Shown: positions 42,303-51,125, counted from the stretch's first letter. The stretch is DNA of 64,000 bases from JACVRW01 sp963808545 (GCA_963808545.1 CAWEGB010000008.1:434001-498000); one strand, 5' to 3'. Notes: generated from the letters alone by a model not told the origin. Numbers and translations are program-made.

Positions 42303-43228
42303 GCGGCCACCCCGACCGACAGGCCGGCCGCCACGGTGTAGCGGTGGGGATCCTCGCCGGGCGCAAGCGCCGAAGCGTCGATATTCCCGAGCGGAGCGGC
42401 GACCAGCACCGGCATCCCGAAATGGCGGGCGAGGTTCTCGACGAGCTGACCGTCCGCCGAGCCCGGGCCCGACAGCACCACCTCGCCGACCGGCCTTGCC
42501 TCGGGCTGGGTCATGTAGTAGTCGATCGAGAGCCTGATCTCGTCGGCGAGCGCCGAGCCGGCGTCCTCGTCGTCCCAGAGAGCGGACAGCGGGCGGGTGA
42601 AGAAGCAGGTGGATCCCACCGCGATCGCGAGATTGGTGATTCCGGCCAGATGGCAGAAGACGCGCGCCGAGTCCTCGGAGCGGTTGTCGCCGGGCGCGAG
42701 CATGCGCAGGAGGGCAAACGCGTCCAGGTCCACCCCCCGCACCTTCAGCCCGGCCTCCTTCGCCGCCTCGAGCAGCACGTCGATCATCATCCGGCGGGCG
42801 GCCACGAGGACCACCTGCATGCGCGGGCTGCCGTCCGGGGAGTCCGAATAGCCGGCGAGCTGATGATCGAGCACGGCCTCGTCCAGCGGCATCGCGATCG
42901 CCTCGGAGGCCTGGAAGCGGATGGCCGCGTCGCGCTGCTTCACATCCTCGATGCGAGGCAGCTCCACGACGCGGACGGCGATCTGCTGGTTGGCGACGCC
43001 GAGGCGAACGCTCTTGGGAAGGCCCGTGTCGGCGATGAAGCTCTTGAGTGCCCGGGCCAGCCCCTGAGGGTCAGCGACCTCACCGTCCTGCACCACGCCG
43101 TCCGGCAGTTCGAGGCTGGCGGCACGCACCACCCGGCCGCCGTCGACCTGGGCCGCGGCGATGTAGCGACCGTCGATGTCGAGGCCGACGACTGCACGAT
43201 CTGAGTTTTTGCGGAGGGAAAACGCCAT
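42299..43228 (-). CDS. pilM: Type IV pilus assembly ATPase-like protein PilM
   Basis: An actin/FtsA-like cytoplasmic protein (309 aa) that recruits PilN and the extension ATPase. It has the phosphate-1 region VVGLDIDGRYIAAAQV, VRLGVANQQIAVRVVELP, KQRDAAIRFQASEAIAMPLDEAVLDHQ and the adenosine region EVVLSGPGSADGQLVENLA. The ATG at 43228 gives MAFSLRKNSDR, preferred over a GTG four codons upstream; GGTGAG lies about nine bases before it. First gene of the coupled M-N-O group. Confidence 0.88.
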   Translation of the reverse strand: MAFSLRKNSDRAVVGLDIDGRYIAAAQVDGGRVVRAASLELPDGVVQDGEVADPQGLARALKSFIADTGLPKSVRLGVANQQIAVRVVELPRIEDVKQRDAAIRFQASEAIAMPLDEAVLDHQLAGYSDSPDGSPRMQVVLVAARRMMIDVLLEAAKEAGLKVRGVDLDAFALLRMLAPGDNRSEDSARVFCHLAGITNLAIAVGSTCFFTRPLSALWDDEDAGSALADEIRLSIDYYMTQPEARPVGEVVLSGPGSADGQLVENLARHFGMPVLVAAPLGNIDASALAPGEDPHRYTVAAGLSVGVAA

Positions 43229-43314
43229 GAGCGGTCTCACCGGATATCGACTCTGGGCCGGACGGCATTAGCCGCCGCTCGCAAATGTCCAGTTCCGCTG
43301 GACGTTGGCGGCGT

Positions 43315-44076
43315 CTAGTTGAGGAAGGCGTCCTCGTAGAGCTCGATGAGCTCGGGCCCGGCCAGGACGGCGACTATTCCTCCGAGGGCGAGGAAGACGC
43401 CGAAGGGCACCGCCTTCTTGCGTGCGGCCACGCCCTCACGGGCGATCATGGCGAGACCCACGACGGAGCCGCACAGGAAGGCCGTGAGCATCGCCGGGAT
43501 CACGGACAGGCCGAGGAACAGGCCCATGGCGCCCGCCAGCTTCACGTCGCCCATTCCCATTCCGCGCGGGTAGGCCAGCACGGCGAGGAGGAGAAACAGG
43601 AACGCGCCGGCGCCGGCCGCGAGGTGCTCCACGAGATCGCCCGCATCCACGAGCAGCGTGGCGATCACCCCCCACGCTGCCAGCGGATAGACGATCCTGT
43701 TCGGCAGCAGCCGATGGTCGAGGTCGATCGCGGCGAGCGCGATCAACGCGGCGACGAAGGGGAGCTCGAGCAGGAGGTCGTCGTCGAACCCGCGCACGGC
43801 CACCACGGCGACGAAGACCGCGGCCGTGAGCAGTTCCACCAGCGGGTAGCGCGCGGAGATCCGCGCCCCGCAACCGCGGCAGCGCCCCCGCAAGAGGAGC
43901 CACGAGACGACCGGCACGTTGTCGTACGCCTTCACGGGCTCCGCGCATGATGGGCAGCGCGACCCCGGACTCACGATCGACTCGCCGAGCGGGACCCGGT
44001 GCACCACGACGTTCAGGAAGCTGCCTACGACGGCTCCCACGAGACCGGCGACGACGATCTCCGGCACGGAAGCCAT
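43315..44076 (-). CDS. pilD: Prepilin peptidase / leader methylase PilD
   Basis: A polytopic aspartyl protease (253 aa) that cleaves prepilin leaders after Gly and N-methylates the new terminus. The N-terminal methylase part has GSFLNVVVHRVP and a zinc-binding CPSC...CRGC pair. The catalytic aspartates are in AAIDLDHRLLPNRI and GMGMGDVKLAGAMG. About seven membrane segments are visible. It lies between the minor-pilin genes and pilM, separated from each by 35-90 bp. Substrates are probably the three prepilins encoded just upstream. Confidence 0.94.
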   Translation of the reverse strand: MASVPEIVVAGLVGAVVGSFLNVVVHRVPLGESIVSPGSRCPSCAEPVKAYDNVPVVSWLLLRGRCRGCGARISARYPLVELLTAAVFVAVVAVRGFDDDLLLELPFVAALIALAAIDLDHRLLPNRIVYPLAAWGVIATLLVDAGDLVEHLAAGAGAFLFLLLAVLAYPRGMGMGDVKLAGAMGLFLGLSVIPAMLTAFLCGSVVGLAMIAREGVAARKKAVPFGVFLALGGIVAVLAGPELIELYEDAFLN

Positions 44077-44111
44077 CGTGAGGTGGTGACGCTAGCGCCC
44101 GGTCCGGCCGC

Positions 44112-45371
44112 TCAGCGCGGGTTGACGATCTCGCGCCAGGTGTTCTGCACGACACCGGCGGTCCCGATCGCCGTGATGTTCTGGAACGCGAAGGCGTTGT
44201 AGACGATGTTGTCGCCGCTCGAGCCCGCGTACACCCCGCCCGCGCCGTCCACCAGCACGCCGCCCCTGATCGCGGAGGTCCCGGAGGTCTCCACGAGCCG
44301 CTCGGCGGACGAGTTGTCGAGGTTGGCGTTGTAGACGACCCCCCAGAACTCGATGTTGCCGCCGAAATCGACGCTGCCGCGCTTGAGGATGAACAGGCCG
44401 GGGTTGGCCTGCGTGTTGCAGCACTTGGACGCGCCCGGTGCGGCGGGGGCGCTGTTGGTGTAGCGGCAGGTGCCCGCGTTCTCGACCATCACCACGTCGC
44501 CGTTCGGGTTCGACGGGCAACTCGTGTAGTAGGTCCCATTTGCTCGCGCCACGTCCTCCAGCGCCTGCAGCGCGTCCGGATCGTCGAGCGCCGACGGGCG
44601 CGGATAGCCCGTGGTCACGTTCCCGGGCGGCTGGATCTGCGGCCCCTTGGTGGGGTTCAGGTCGACGCAGCTCGACTGCGGGGGGAAGGGTTCGTTGCAG
44701 CGCACCGCGACTCCCAGGGGCGACCCCGTCGAGTTGACCAGCGGCCGGCCGCCGTGGCCGCCGCTGTTCTTGCCTCGCACGTAGCCGGCCAGGATCGCGT
44801 ACTGCGGAAAGCTGACCACCCTGTCCTCGATTCGGACCCAGGCGATGACCGCGCGCTTGCGCCCGCGCACCACCGCCTCCGAGCGCACCCACACATGGCG
44901 GTTGCCGTCCGCGTCGAAGCGCGGCCAGATGGCGTACTTGGAGCTCGCCGGGTTCAGGATGTCCTCGTCCCAGAAGCGCAGAACCTGGTTCGTGACCGGG
45001 TCGCGATCGTCGCGCACGTGGGTGCGCCAAGTGGTAGTCGCGTCGAAGTCGACCTGGCCGGCTCCGTTGTAGCTCTTCTCGATCTGTGACGAGATCGGGC
45101 AGAAATAGGGATCGCCGGCTGTGGGACAGCCGTCGAGCGGATACTGGCGGCCGGCGATGCCGGTGCCGCGGCGCCCCAGGATGAACGTCTGCGCGGAAAG
45201 CGAGGCCTCGGCGAGGTTGAATGTGGACTCGCGTTCGCGCTCGATTCGAGACTGGCTCGTCTGGCTGTCGGCCTGCGAGAGAACAGCCAGGCCGATGGTG
45301 AGCATGATCGAGAGCAGCAGTATCGCGGTCACCATGACGTTGCCCCGCTCGTTGGAGAGCCGCTTCCTCAT
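44112..45371 (-). CDS. PilX-like minor pilus assembly protein
   Basis: A 419-aa protein with a PilX-type N-terminus: short basic leader (MRKRLSNERG), then the hydrophobic helix NVMVTAILLLSIMLTIGLAVLSQA that continues as a polar helix (SRIERERESTFNLAEASLSA). The large C-terminal part contains several Cys residues (CPTAG...FCPIS; CNEPF...SSC; CPSNP; CRYTN; KCCNTQ) and a parallel-beta-helix-like run (LFILKRGSVDFGGNIEFWGV...AIRGGVLVDGAGGVY). Probably a pilin-like component that starts assembly. Coupled by ATGA to the PilW-like gene. Confidence 0.7.
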   Translation of the reverse strand: MRKRLSNERGNVMVTAILLLSIMLTIGLAVLSQADSQTSQSRIERERESTFNLAEASLSAQTFILGRRGTGIAGRQYPLDGCPTAGDPYFCPISSQIEKSYNGAGQVDFDATTTWRTHVRDDRDPVTNQVLRFWDEDILNPASSKYAIWPRFDADGNRHVWVRSEAVVRGRKRAVIAWVRIEDRVVSFPQYAILAGYVRGKNSGGHGGRPLVNSTGSPLGVAVRCNEPFPPQSSCVDLNPTKGPQIQPPGNVTTGYPRPSALDDPDALQALEDVARANGTYYTSCPSNPNGDVVMVENAGTCRYTNSAPAAPGASKCCNTQANPGLFILKRGSVDFGGNIEFWGVVYNANLDNSSAERLVETSGTSAIRGGVLVDGAGGVYAGSSGDNIVYNAFAFQNITAIGTAGVVQNTWREIVNPR

Positions 45372-46255
45372 GGACAGTTCACTCCTTGGGCTGGATCGGG
45401 CACACAGATCGTCTGGTCAGGTGCCATGTCGGCGAGCGTGCCGTCGGACACCTCGACGGCCACGGTTCGGGTCCCGGGCGCGACCGGATCGGTCCGCACG
45501 ATGTTGCCGCCCACCTCCAGGCCGTCGATGAACCAGCGGAACGTCATGGCCTTCTCCTCGGGGTCGGTCGACTCCGAGGCGTTCATGATGATGCGGTTGC
45601 CGTCCGCCAGAGCCAGGCTGAATGTCGCACTGGGCCTGCGGTTCTGATTGCGGAGATAGACCGAGCTGGTGAGCGTGCTCTCCGCAGGGGTATTGCCGGG
45701 GTTGACGTCCACGAAGGCGGTGACCGTGACTTCGGTGATCCGGGTCAGGTCGGCGGAGTTGTAGGTGAACAGCGGGCGCACGCCGTTCACGACGTTCTCG
45801 GCCACGACCTTGGTCGTCGCCCAGCCCGGCCCGGGACAGAGCGTTTCCGTGATCAGCGCCGCCGGCGCGGCACTCGTCCACGTCTGGATCTGCCGGTAGA
45901 GATTCTGTGAGGGGCCGAGGCAGTAGCGGACGCGTGTCGTGTTGGTCTGGTTCAAGCTGCCCGACGGCTGGATGTGGCCCTCGGACTGGAAGATCACGTC
46001 CTGAGGGTCGGCTCGGTCGACGGCCTGGGGCAGGTTGACCGTGGGGCTGGAGAGGTTGCGCAGGTCGCGCGTGGCCAGGTCGAGTGCGTTGCGGACCTGG
46101 TCCTGGGCGACGTTCTGACGCTGGTTGGTGCTGGTGCTGCGCTCGAACGACGTGAGCGCCGTGAGCGTCGCGCCGAGCACAACGATCATCAGCACCGACA
46201 CCAGCAGCACCTCGACGAGGGTGAACCCCTCTTCACTGCGCGACGCGGTCATCAC
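45368..46255 (-). CDS. PilW-like prepilin
   Basis: A 295-aa minor pilin. The leader peptide is ten residues (MMTASRSEEG), followed by FTLVEVLLVSVLMIVVLGAT with Glu at position 5 of the mature protein, the class III prepilin signature for PilD. The rest resembles PilW-type minor pilins (RNALDLATRDLRNLSS), and the last ~90 residues look like a PKD/Ig-like domain (ADGNRIIMNASESTDPEEKA, TFRWFIDGLEVGG). GTG at 46255 or ATG at 46252; it overlaps the upstream stop by one base. Confidence 0.78.
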   Translation of the reverse strand: MMTASRSEEGFTLVEVLLVSVLMIVVLGATLTALTSFERSTSTNQRQNVAQDQVRNALDLATRDLRNLSSPTVNLPQAVDRADPQDVIFQSEGHIQPSGSLNQTNTTRVRYCLGPSQNLYRQIQTWTSAAPAALITETLCPGPGWATTKVVAENVVNGVRPLFTYNSADLTRITEVTVTAFVDVNPGNTPAESTLTSSVYLRNQNRRPSATFSLALADGNRIIMNASESTDPEEKAMTFRWFIDGLEVGGNIVRTDPVAPGTRTVAVEVSDGTLADMAPDQTICVPDPAQGVNCP

Positions 46256-47766
46256 TAGCCCCCGGTCACCGGGCCGCTCAGGTCGGACTCGGCAAACGAG
46301 CCGTCGACGGCGCTGACTCGGTAGGTGTGCGGCGCGCCCACCGTGTCGAACTCGAACCAGGCATAGCCAGGGTTCTGCGCGCTGGGGAAGTAGTCGTCAT
46401 GGCGGTTGGCGTAGGTCGTGCCGTCGCGGTAGATCCGGTAGAACTGAATGCCGTCTGGATCGGTGGAGGGGTCCCAGCTCACCACCACCGTCCCCGCGGG
46501 TGCGGCCTCTCCGCCGGCGTCGAGGCAATTCGACGACCCGTCGCCCACGCATAGGGAGATGTTCGTAGGCGCCGGCGGCCGCCCGGTCGCAGGGCCAACG
46601 GAGATCTGGTCGCTGGAGACCCCCTGACGTGGGGCGCCGCCGCCGGGCGGCACGTCGAGCCCCACCACCGTGTAGAAGTAAGTGTCTCCCGCAGGTGGGT
46701 CGTCGGTGCACTCGGCTTTCTGGGTTATGTCGGTCACCTCGTTGAGGCAGGTGATCGCGGAACCCAGCGTGCCCGCTGAGCTGCTGCGGTAGACCCGGTA
46801 GCCACGGATGTCGCATTCGGGATTGGGGAGCCACTGCAGGTCGACGTAGTTGCCCGAGCCGTTGCGCCCTCCCCCGAAGCCCTCCGGCTCCACGGGAGCG
46901 CGCCGGTTGAGGACGACGGTCACCGCCCGGGGGGCCCCAGCGCGGTCGCCCGCGTCGTAGGCGTCCGCTTGGACGACGTACGTGCAGTCGTGGTAGACGA
47001 TGTCTCCGTTCGGCCGGTCGAGCTGCCAGGTGAAGCTCCAGATGAGACCGGAGCCGCTCGCCGTGCCCATCGGCTCGCCGCCCACGGACCAGTTGACGCC
47101 GGCTGCGGTGGCCGAGGTCAGGGCCTCGAAGGACGCCTCGTGCACCAGGTCGCTGGTGATCTGAAGCGGGTCGCTGTTCGAGGTCGGGGACGTCATCCTC
47201 AAGGACGTCACCGAAGGGCCGAGACCACCGACCGGGTTGATGATGGCGGAGGTCTGCGTGATCGACTGGCCCACCCCGCGGGTGCTCCAGTTGAGCGTCA
47301 CCCGGACCCGCTTGTAGTCGTCAGGGTTGCGGTCCTGCCCACTCTGGCCCGCGGTAAGAGCATCGGAGTCCGCGCAGTACGCGACCGGCCCGATGTGAGT
47401 GCCCAGGTTGTCCTGAGGGTCGTCCATCGAGCAGACGGTCAGCGTGAGCTCGTAGTCGACGTTGCGGCTGCGAATCGTGTAGCCCGTCTGGGCCGGCTTC
47501 ACGTCCTCGAGGCCGGGACGACTGTTCAGCCCGTCCAGCAGCTCCTGGGCGGTGAGGTCGCGGTAGCGCACCGAGCGCGACACCTCGATGATCGAGCGGG
47601 CCACGTTGGTACCGCCCTCTCGGGCCTTGGTCTTCGAGGTGACTGCGTTCGCGCCGTCCACGAGTGTGATGACCCCGAGAACGCCGACGAGCAGGATGGC
47701 GATTGCGACCAGGACCTCGACGAGGGTGAACCCGTGCTCTTCGGACGCATGCGGACGGCGAGACAT
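46255..47766 (-). CDS. PilV-like prepilin with fibronectin type III-like domains
   Basis: A 503-aa prepilin. The ATG at 47766 gives a 12-residue leader (MSRRPHASEEHG) before FTLVEVLVAIAILLVGVLGV, with Glu5 conserved; a GTG seven codons upstream is possible. The first ~190 residues are PilV-like (NVARSIIEVSRSVRYRDLTA). After about residue 270 there are two FN3-like modules (VDLQWLPNPECDIRGYRVYR; TVVVSWDPSTDPDGIQFYRI). FN3 modules in a minor pilin suggest a binding or adhesive tip; that is inference. Confidence 0.75.
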   Translation of the reverse strand: MSRRPHASEEHGFTLVEVLVAIAILLVGVLGVITLVDGANAVTSKTKAREGGTNVARSIIEVSRSVRYRDLTAQELLDGLNSRPGLEDVKPAQTGYTIRSRNVDYELTLTVCSMDDPQDNLGTHIGPVAYCADSDALTAGQSGQDRNPDDYKRVRVTLNWSTRGVGQSITQTSAIINPVGGLGPSVTSLRMTSPTSNSDPLQITSDLVHEASFEALTSATAAGVNWSVGGEPMGTASGSGLIWSFTWQLDRPNGDIVYHDCTYVVQADAYDAGDRAGAPRAVTVVLNRRAPVEPEGFGGGRNGSGNYVDLQWLPNPECDIRGYRVYRSSSAGTLGSAITCLNEVTDITQKAECTDDPPAGDTYFYTVVGLDVPPGGGAPRQGVSSDQISVGPATGRPPAPTNISLCVGDGSSNCLDAGGEAAPAGTVVVSWDPSTDPDGIQFYRIYRDGTTYANRHDDYFPSAQNPGYAWFEFDTVGAPHTYRVSAVDGSFAESDLSGPVTGG

Positions 47767-47847
47767 CAAGCTCGTGTTCGACCGCACGCCGGCGCTTCTT
47801 TAACGACGAGCTTCCACGATGGCCGATCGGGCGCCCAACAACGACGA

Positions 47848-47871
47848 AGGGCGGGCCCGAAGGCCCGCCCT
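47848..47871 (-). terminator. Terminator of pilA with UUCG loop
   Basis: A 10-bp perfect stem (AGGGCGGGCC with GGCCCGCCCT) closes a loop that reads TTCG on the minus strand, followed by TCGTCGTTGTTGG. It starts 20 bases after the pilA stop. The very stable UUCG tetraloop would end or attenuate transcription between the abundant pilin and the minor pilin genes. Confidence 0.7.
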
Positions 47872-47890
47872 GATCGTGAGGATGATGCGC

Positions 47891-48334
47891 TTACCAGCGG
47901 TTGTTGCCCTGACTGTTGCCGCAACCGCCCGTGCCCGCTGCGGTACACGTTCGGGTGACCGTCGAGCCGGCCTTCGTGTAGGTGAAGTCGTTGCCCGAGC
48001 GGGAGTGACCGACGAGGGTGTAGCCCGTCGTGCCGTTCGGGGTCACCGACACCTCACCGTCCGCGGCACCGACCGTGATACCGCTCTGAGTCACGTCCTG
48101 GGACGTGTCGCAGGCGGCGTAGGTCTCGGCGTTGGTGAAGCACGACTCCATGTGCGAGGCGAGGTTACGAGAGTTCGACTTCGCCTCGGAGTCCTGGCCC
48201 TTCTGGCGCTGGCCCAGGAAGGCCGGCAGTGCAATGGCAGCCAGGATGCCGATGATCAGGATGACGACGAGCAGCTCGATGAGGGTGAACCCCTCCTGCC
48301 CGTTGTGAATTCGCTCGCGGAGCTTCCGCAGCAT
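47891..48334 (-). CDS. pilA: Major type IV pilin PilA
   Basis: A 147-aa prepilin. The 15-residue basic leader ends EG, followed by FTLIELLVVILIIGILAAIA, with Glu5 and the usual Pro (LPAFLG). The mature globular part has four Cys (ESCFTNAETYAAC and TRTCTAAGTGGC), consistent with two disulfides, and a Gly/Asn-rich end. The ATG at 48334 has a near-perfect ribosome site (AAAGGAGGAGACAC), fitting high expression. Single gene with its own terminator downstream and a 160-bp upstream region. Confidence 0.93.
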   Translation of the reverse strand: MLRKLRERIHNGQEGFTLIELLVVILIIGILAAIALPAFLGQRQKGQDSEAKSNSRNLASHMESCFTNAETYAACDTSQDVTQSGITVGAADGEVSVTPNGTTGYTLVGHSRSGNDFTYTKAGSTVTRTCTAAGTGGCGNSQGNNRW

Positions 48335-48498
48335 GTGTCTCCTCCTTTTGAGGTGACGGGTCGTTGTGTGGGTCAGTGCCGGAGCTCCGGGCCGGACGCC
48401 GCGGTCTTCCAGCTTCCGCTCCGTTGATCGACCCATCTGCGGGGGCCCTGTAGACAAAGGCCGGATGCCTGGACTTCCGTCCACCTACCATCAACTCC
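48335..48498. promoter_or_regulatory. Divergent promoter region of pilA and the 48499 gene
   Basis: A 164-bp non-coding spacer between pilA (minus) and a small exported protein gene (plus). It contains the pilA ribosome site AAGGAGG at its left end. I cannot fix -10/-35 boxes with confidence. Confidence 0.4.
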
Positions 48499-48954
48499 GT
48501 GCACCTTCGCCGCGCTCTGCTGCTGTTCGCGCTCGTCCTCGGGGTGGCCGCCCTCGCCGCGTCGTTCTCGCGCGACAGCGGCTCGCGCGATCCGCTCGCT
48601 CCGCCCGACCCCAACGCCACACAGACCCAGACGGAGGCCGCGCCCACCGCGACGCCCGGCGACACACCGGTAGCCGGGGGCGAGGCGCCGGCCACGCTGC
48701 GCTTCGACGTGGCCGAGGATCAGACCCGCCGGCTGGAGACGGGAGCCGCCGCGAGCGTGGAGGTGAGCGTGGAGGAGCCGGGCCTCGTGTCCATCCCGCT
48801 GCTGGGCTTGAGCGGCCCGGCCGAGCCGGTCACGCCGGCGCGCTTCGACGTGCTGGTCCCGAACGCCGGCAACTACCCGATCGTGTTCACTCCCGCCCTG
48901 GGCGACGAGGAACGCGAGGTCGGTCTGCTGTCGGTGTCGGCGCCGAAGCAGTGA
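48499..48954 (+). CDS. Membrane-anchored hypothetical protein
   Basis: A 151-aa protein of unknown function with GTG start. One N-terminal hydrophobic helix (RALLLFALVLGVAALAASF) is followed by a Pro/Thr-rich stalk and a small beta-rich domain (LRFDVAEDQTRRLETGAAAS, VSIPLLGLSGPAEPVTPARF, FTPALGDEEREVGLLSV). The end resembles a cupredoxin-like or EfeO-like outer fold (NAGNYPIVF) without visible copper ligands. Its TGA overlaps the GTG of the lipoprotein gene, so the two are translated together. Confidence 0.65.
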   Translation: MHLRRALLLFALVLGVAALAASFSRDSGSRDPLAPPDPNATQTQTEAAPTATPGDTPVAGGEAPATLRFDVAEDQTRRLETGAAASVEVSVEEPGLVSIPLLGLSGPAEPVTPARFDVLVPNAGNYPIVFTPALGDEEREVGLLSVSAPKQ

Positions 48955-49382
48955 GGACCTGGCCCTTGATGGCGCTGGCGCTGGCGCTGGCCGGCTGCGG
49001 CGGAGGGTCCGACCAGCCGGCCGGCCCTGCCCCGCAGCCGGCCGCCTCCGCCCCGGAGCCGCCCCCGCCCACGGCCGCCCCAGCGGCGCCTCCACTCCAG
49101 CCGGCCACCTGCCCGTCCGGCCTGGACAACTGCCGCAGCGCCAGTGGTCGCATCCTCTACGTGGAGGCGGTCGACCCCGACGGCGACGGGGACGCGCACT
49201 TCGTGCTCCTCTCGAGGGCGTCGATCACCGCGCCGGGCATCTCCATCATCGACGTGCGCACCGATCTGCGCCCCGAACCGCTGCCGCAGCCGGGCGACCG
49301 GATCAGCGCCGCCGGCCCGGTCTACCCGGGCTCTCGCGGGCAGAAGCAGATCGAGGCGGTGGTGGTTCACACGGCCGGCTAG
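48951..49382 (+). CDS. Putative lipoprotein
   Basis: A 143-aa exported protein. The GTG start overlaps the previous stop (GTGA). RTWPLMALALALAGC is a lipoprotein signal with lipobox ALAGC. A Pro/Ala-rich spacer with a TCPSGLDNC pair follows, then a compact beta domain (GRILYVEAVDPDGDGDAHFV, ISIIDVRTDLRPEPLPQPGD, GQKQIEAVVVHTA) that looks OB-like. Function unknown; a membrane-bound partner of the upstream protein is plausible. Confidence 0.65.
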   Translation: MRTWPLMALALALAGCGGGSDQPAGPAPQPAASAPEPPPPTAAPAAPPLQPATCPSGLDNCRSASGRILYVEAVDPDGDGDAHFVLLSRASITAPGISIIDVRTDLRPEPLPQPGDRISAAGPVYPGSRGQKQIEAVVVHTAG

Positions 49383-49391
49383 GCCGGCCGC

Positions 49392-50194
49392 CTAGGGCTC
49401 GGCGCCCTCCTGGTCGAGCCGCTCGACCTCGGCCACGGCCTCCTTCAGCTTGGCCGCCGCCGCCTCCTCTTCGTCTTCTGCCTTCTTCAGGCGCTCCACC
49501 GCCCGCTCGGCCGTCCTGCGTTCCTTGGCGGTGGCCTTCTCGGCCGCGTCCGCCGCCTTGCGCGCCCGCGTCTCGGCCTTCTGCGCCGCTTCCAGGGCTC
49601 GCAGGCGCTTTCGCTCCCGGGCCTCGGCCGTCGCTCGTCGGCCGCAGCCTTGCGGGCTGCGCCCTCGTCCTTGGTCTTCTGTCTTCGCTTCGGCTTGGCT
49701 TCCGGAACGGCGCCGAAGCCCAGCAGCCCGACCGACTCCTGCTCGCGCTCCAGGCGGCCGGCCGCGAGCTGCGCCGCCACCTCGTCGTCGGCCGCCGCGG
49801 CGCGCAGCGTGGCGCCCACCTTGTCCTCGAAGGCCGCGCCCGTGGCCGTCCCCGCCTCATCGCCGATCGCCACGGCGGCTCGCACGAGCTCCCTCGACAG
49901 CTCGCGTTGCTCGGCGCTCGCCTGGTCGAGCGCCTTGCGGTCTCCTCCGCCGAGCAGCTTCTCCTGCGCGCTGCGCACGCGGCGCCCGGTCTCGATCAGG
50001 CGCGCGACGTCCTTCGCGTGGCGCCGCGCCACCTGGTTGAGCGCCCAGGCCGGCACGGTGGGCTTGCGCAGGGCCTTGACCTCGGCGGCCTCGTCGCGCT
50101 GTCCCTCCTTGCGCAGGCGCTTCTCCAGGTCGTTGCGCGCGCCGGTGAAATCCCCGAGCGGGAGCGCGTACAGCTCATCGATGTCCTCGACCAT
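49392..50194 (-). pseudogene. Ala/Lys/Glu-rich coiled-coil protein gene with apparent frameshift
   Basis: Conserved-looking hypothetical. The ATG at 50194 opens MVEDIDELYALPLGDFTGAR, then KRLRKEGQRDEAAEVKALRK and ALNQVARRHAKDVARLIETG, clearly coding to about 49640. There the frame turns into an Arg/Pro-rich shadow, while the -1 frame continues as ATAEARERKRLRALEAAQKA and a long Ala/Glu/Lys coiled coil to a TAG at 49392. One missing base near 49630-49645 explains it. It could be a real mutation or a sequence error. It lies four bases after the HIRAN gene. Confidence 0.65.
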
Positions 50195-50198
50195 CGCG

Positions 50199-50666
50199 TC
50201 AGACCTCCCGCAGCTCGATCGTCTCGGCCTCGGCCAAGAGCATGGTCAGCCCGCTGCGCGGATCGCGGGGCGAGTCGCGGCTTTCGCGCAGCGACACCGC
50301 GCTCCAGGTTCCGCCTGCGTCGAGCAGCGGCGCGAGCTCGGCCGCCAGCTCGCGCGGCACCCAGCCCAGCTGCTCGCCGCCCCCGGCGGGATGGACGGCG
50401 ATGGCGTTCGGGTCGTGAGCGTTCTCCGGGTCACGCCGCAGCTCGAGCGGCCGGCCCGGCTCGACGCTCTCGGAGGCCACGGCGTCCGCGTGGTGAAGCT
50501 TCGCGCCGGCCACCGTGACCACGCGCAGTCCGCGGCCCCGCAGCTCGGGGGCATCGCGCGCGAGAAAGCGCCCCGACCCCGGCTCGACAACCTGGTAACC
50601 CGACAGCCAGACCACGCCGCCGTCGTCGGGATACCAGTACTTCTCGTCGAAGCTGACCTCCACCAC
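50199..50666 (-). CDS. Stand-alone HIRAN domain protein
   Basis: A 155-aa protein. The central part, from VVTVAGAKLHHADAVASESV through LELRRDPENAHDPNAIAV to EQLGWVPRELAAELAPLL, fits the HIRAN domain, which in eukaryotic HLTF/Rad5 binds single-stranded 3' DNA ends. In bacteria it also occurs alone. Four GTG codons can start the frame; the one at 50666 has GAGAGGGG nine bases upstream. It is followed by the frameshifted coiled-coil gene, possibly its partner. DNA binding is inferred from the family. Confidence 0.7.
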   Translation of the reverse strand: MVEVSFDEKYWYPDDGGVVWLSGYQVVEPGSGRFLARDAPELRGRGLRVVTVAGAKLHHADAVASESVEPGRPLELRRDPENAHDPNAIAVHPAGGGEQLGWVPRELAAELAPLLDAGGTWSAVSLRESRDSPRDPRSGLTMLLAEAETIELREV

Positions 50667-50720
50667 CGCCACCACCCCTCTCAGCCTACGGCCCGGGGAT
50701 CGGAAGTAGGGTCGGCGGCC

Positions 50721-51125
50721 ATGACGAGCTCGGCCTCTCACACCGTGCGCCTCCTGCTGGAGCGCTATACGGACGGCGGAGTGGAGAACCTGATCGAGCT
50801 GCTGGCCGACGACGCCGTCTTCGTCGTGCCGCCCGAGGCCTCGATGGAGCCGGACACCTACACGGGCCACGACGGCGCCCGCCGCTACTTCGCCGGCTTC
50901 GACGGCGCCATCGACGGGGTGAGCTTCGAGATCGACGAGATCGAGGACGTGATGCCGGGCGTCGCGCTGGCCAGGCTCAGGATGCGCGGCTACGGGGTGG
51001 TTACCCGCATTCCGGTCGAGCAGACCACCTTCATGACCTTTCGAGTCCGTGACGGTCTCGTCGACCGGATCGTCGCGCACGGAGACCTCGAGTCGGCGCG
51101 CAGGGAGATCGAGCGGCAGTCGTAA
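50721..51125 (+). CDS. SnoaL/NTF2-like protein
   Basis: A 134-aa NTF2-fold protein: HTVRLLLERYTDGGVENLIE, LLADDAVFVVPPEASMEPDT, GHDGARRYFAGFDGAIDGVS and VRDGLVDRIVAHGDLESARR follow the SnoaL-like pattern. It is divergent from the HIRAN gene with a 54-bp spacer. It is more distant from the two MSxENVE paralogues. Function unknown. Confidence 0.72.
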   Translation: MTSSASHTVRLLLERYTDGGVENLIELLADDAVFVVPPEASMEPDTYTGHDGARRYFAGFDGAIDGVSFEIDEIEDVMPGVALARLRMRGYGVVTRIPVEQTTFMTFRVRDGLVDRIVAHGDLESARREIERQS

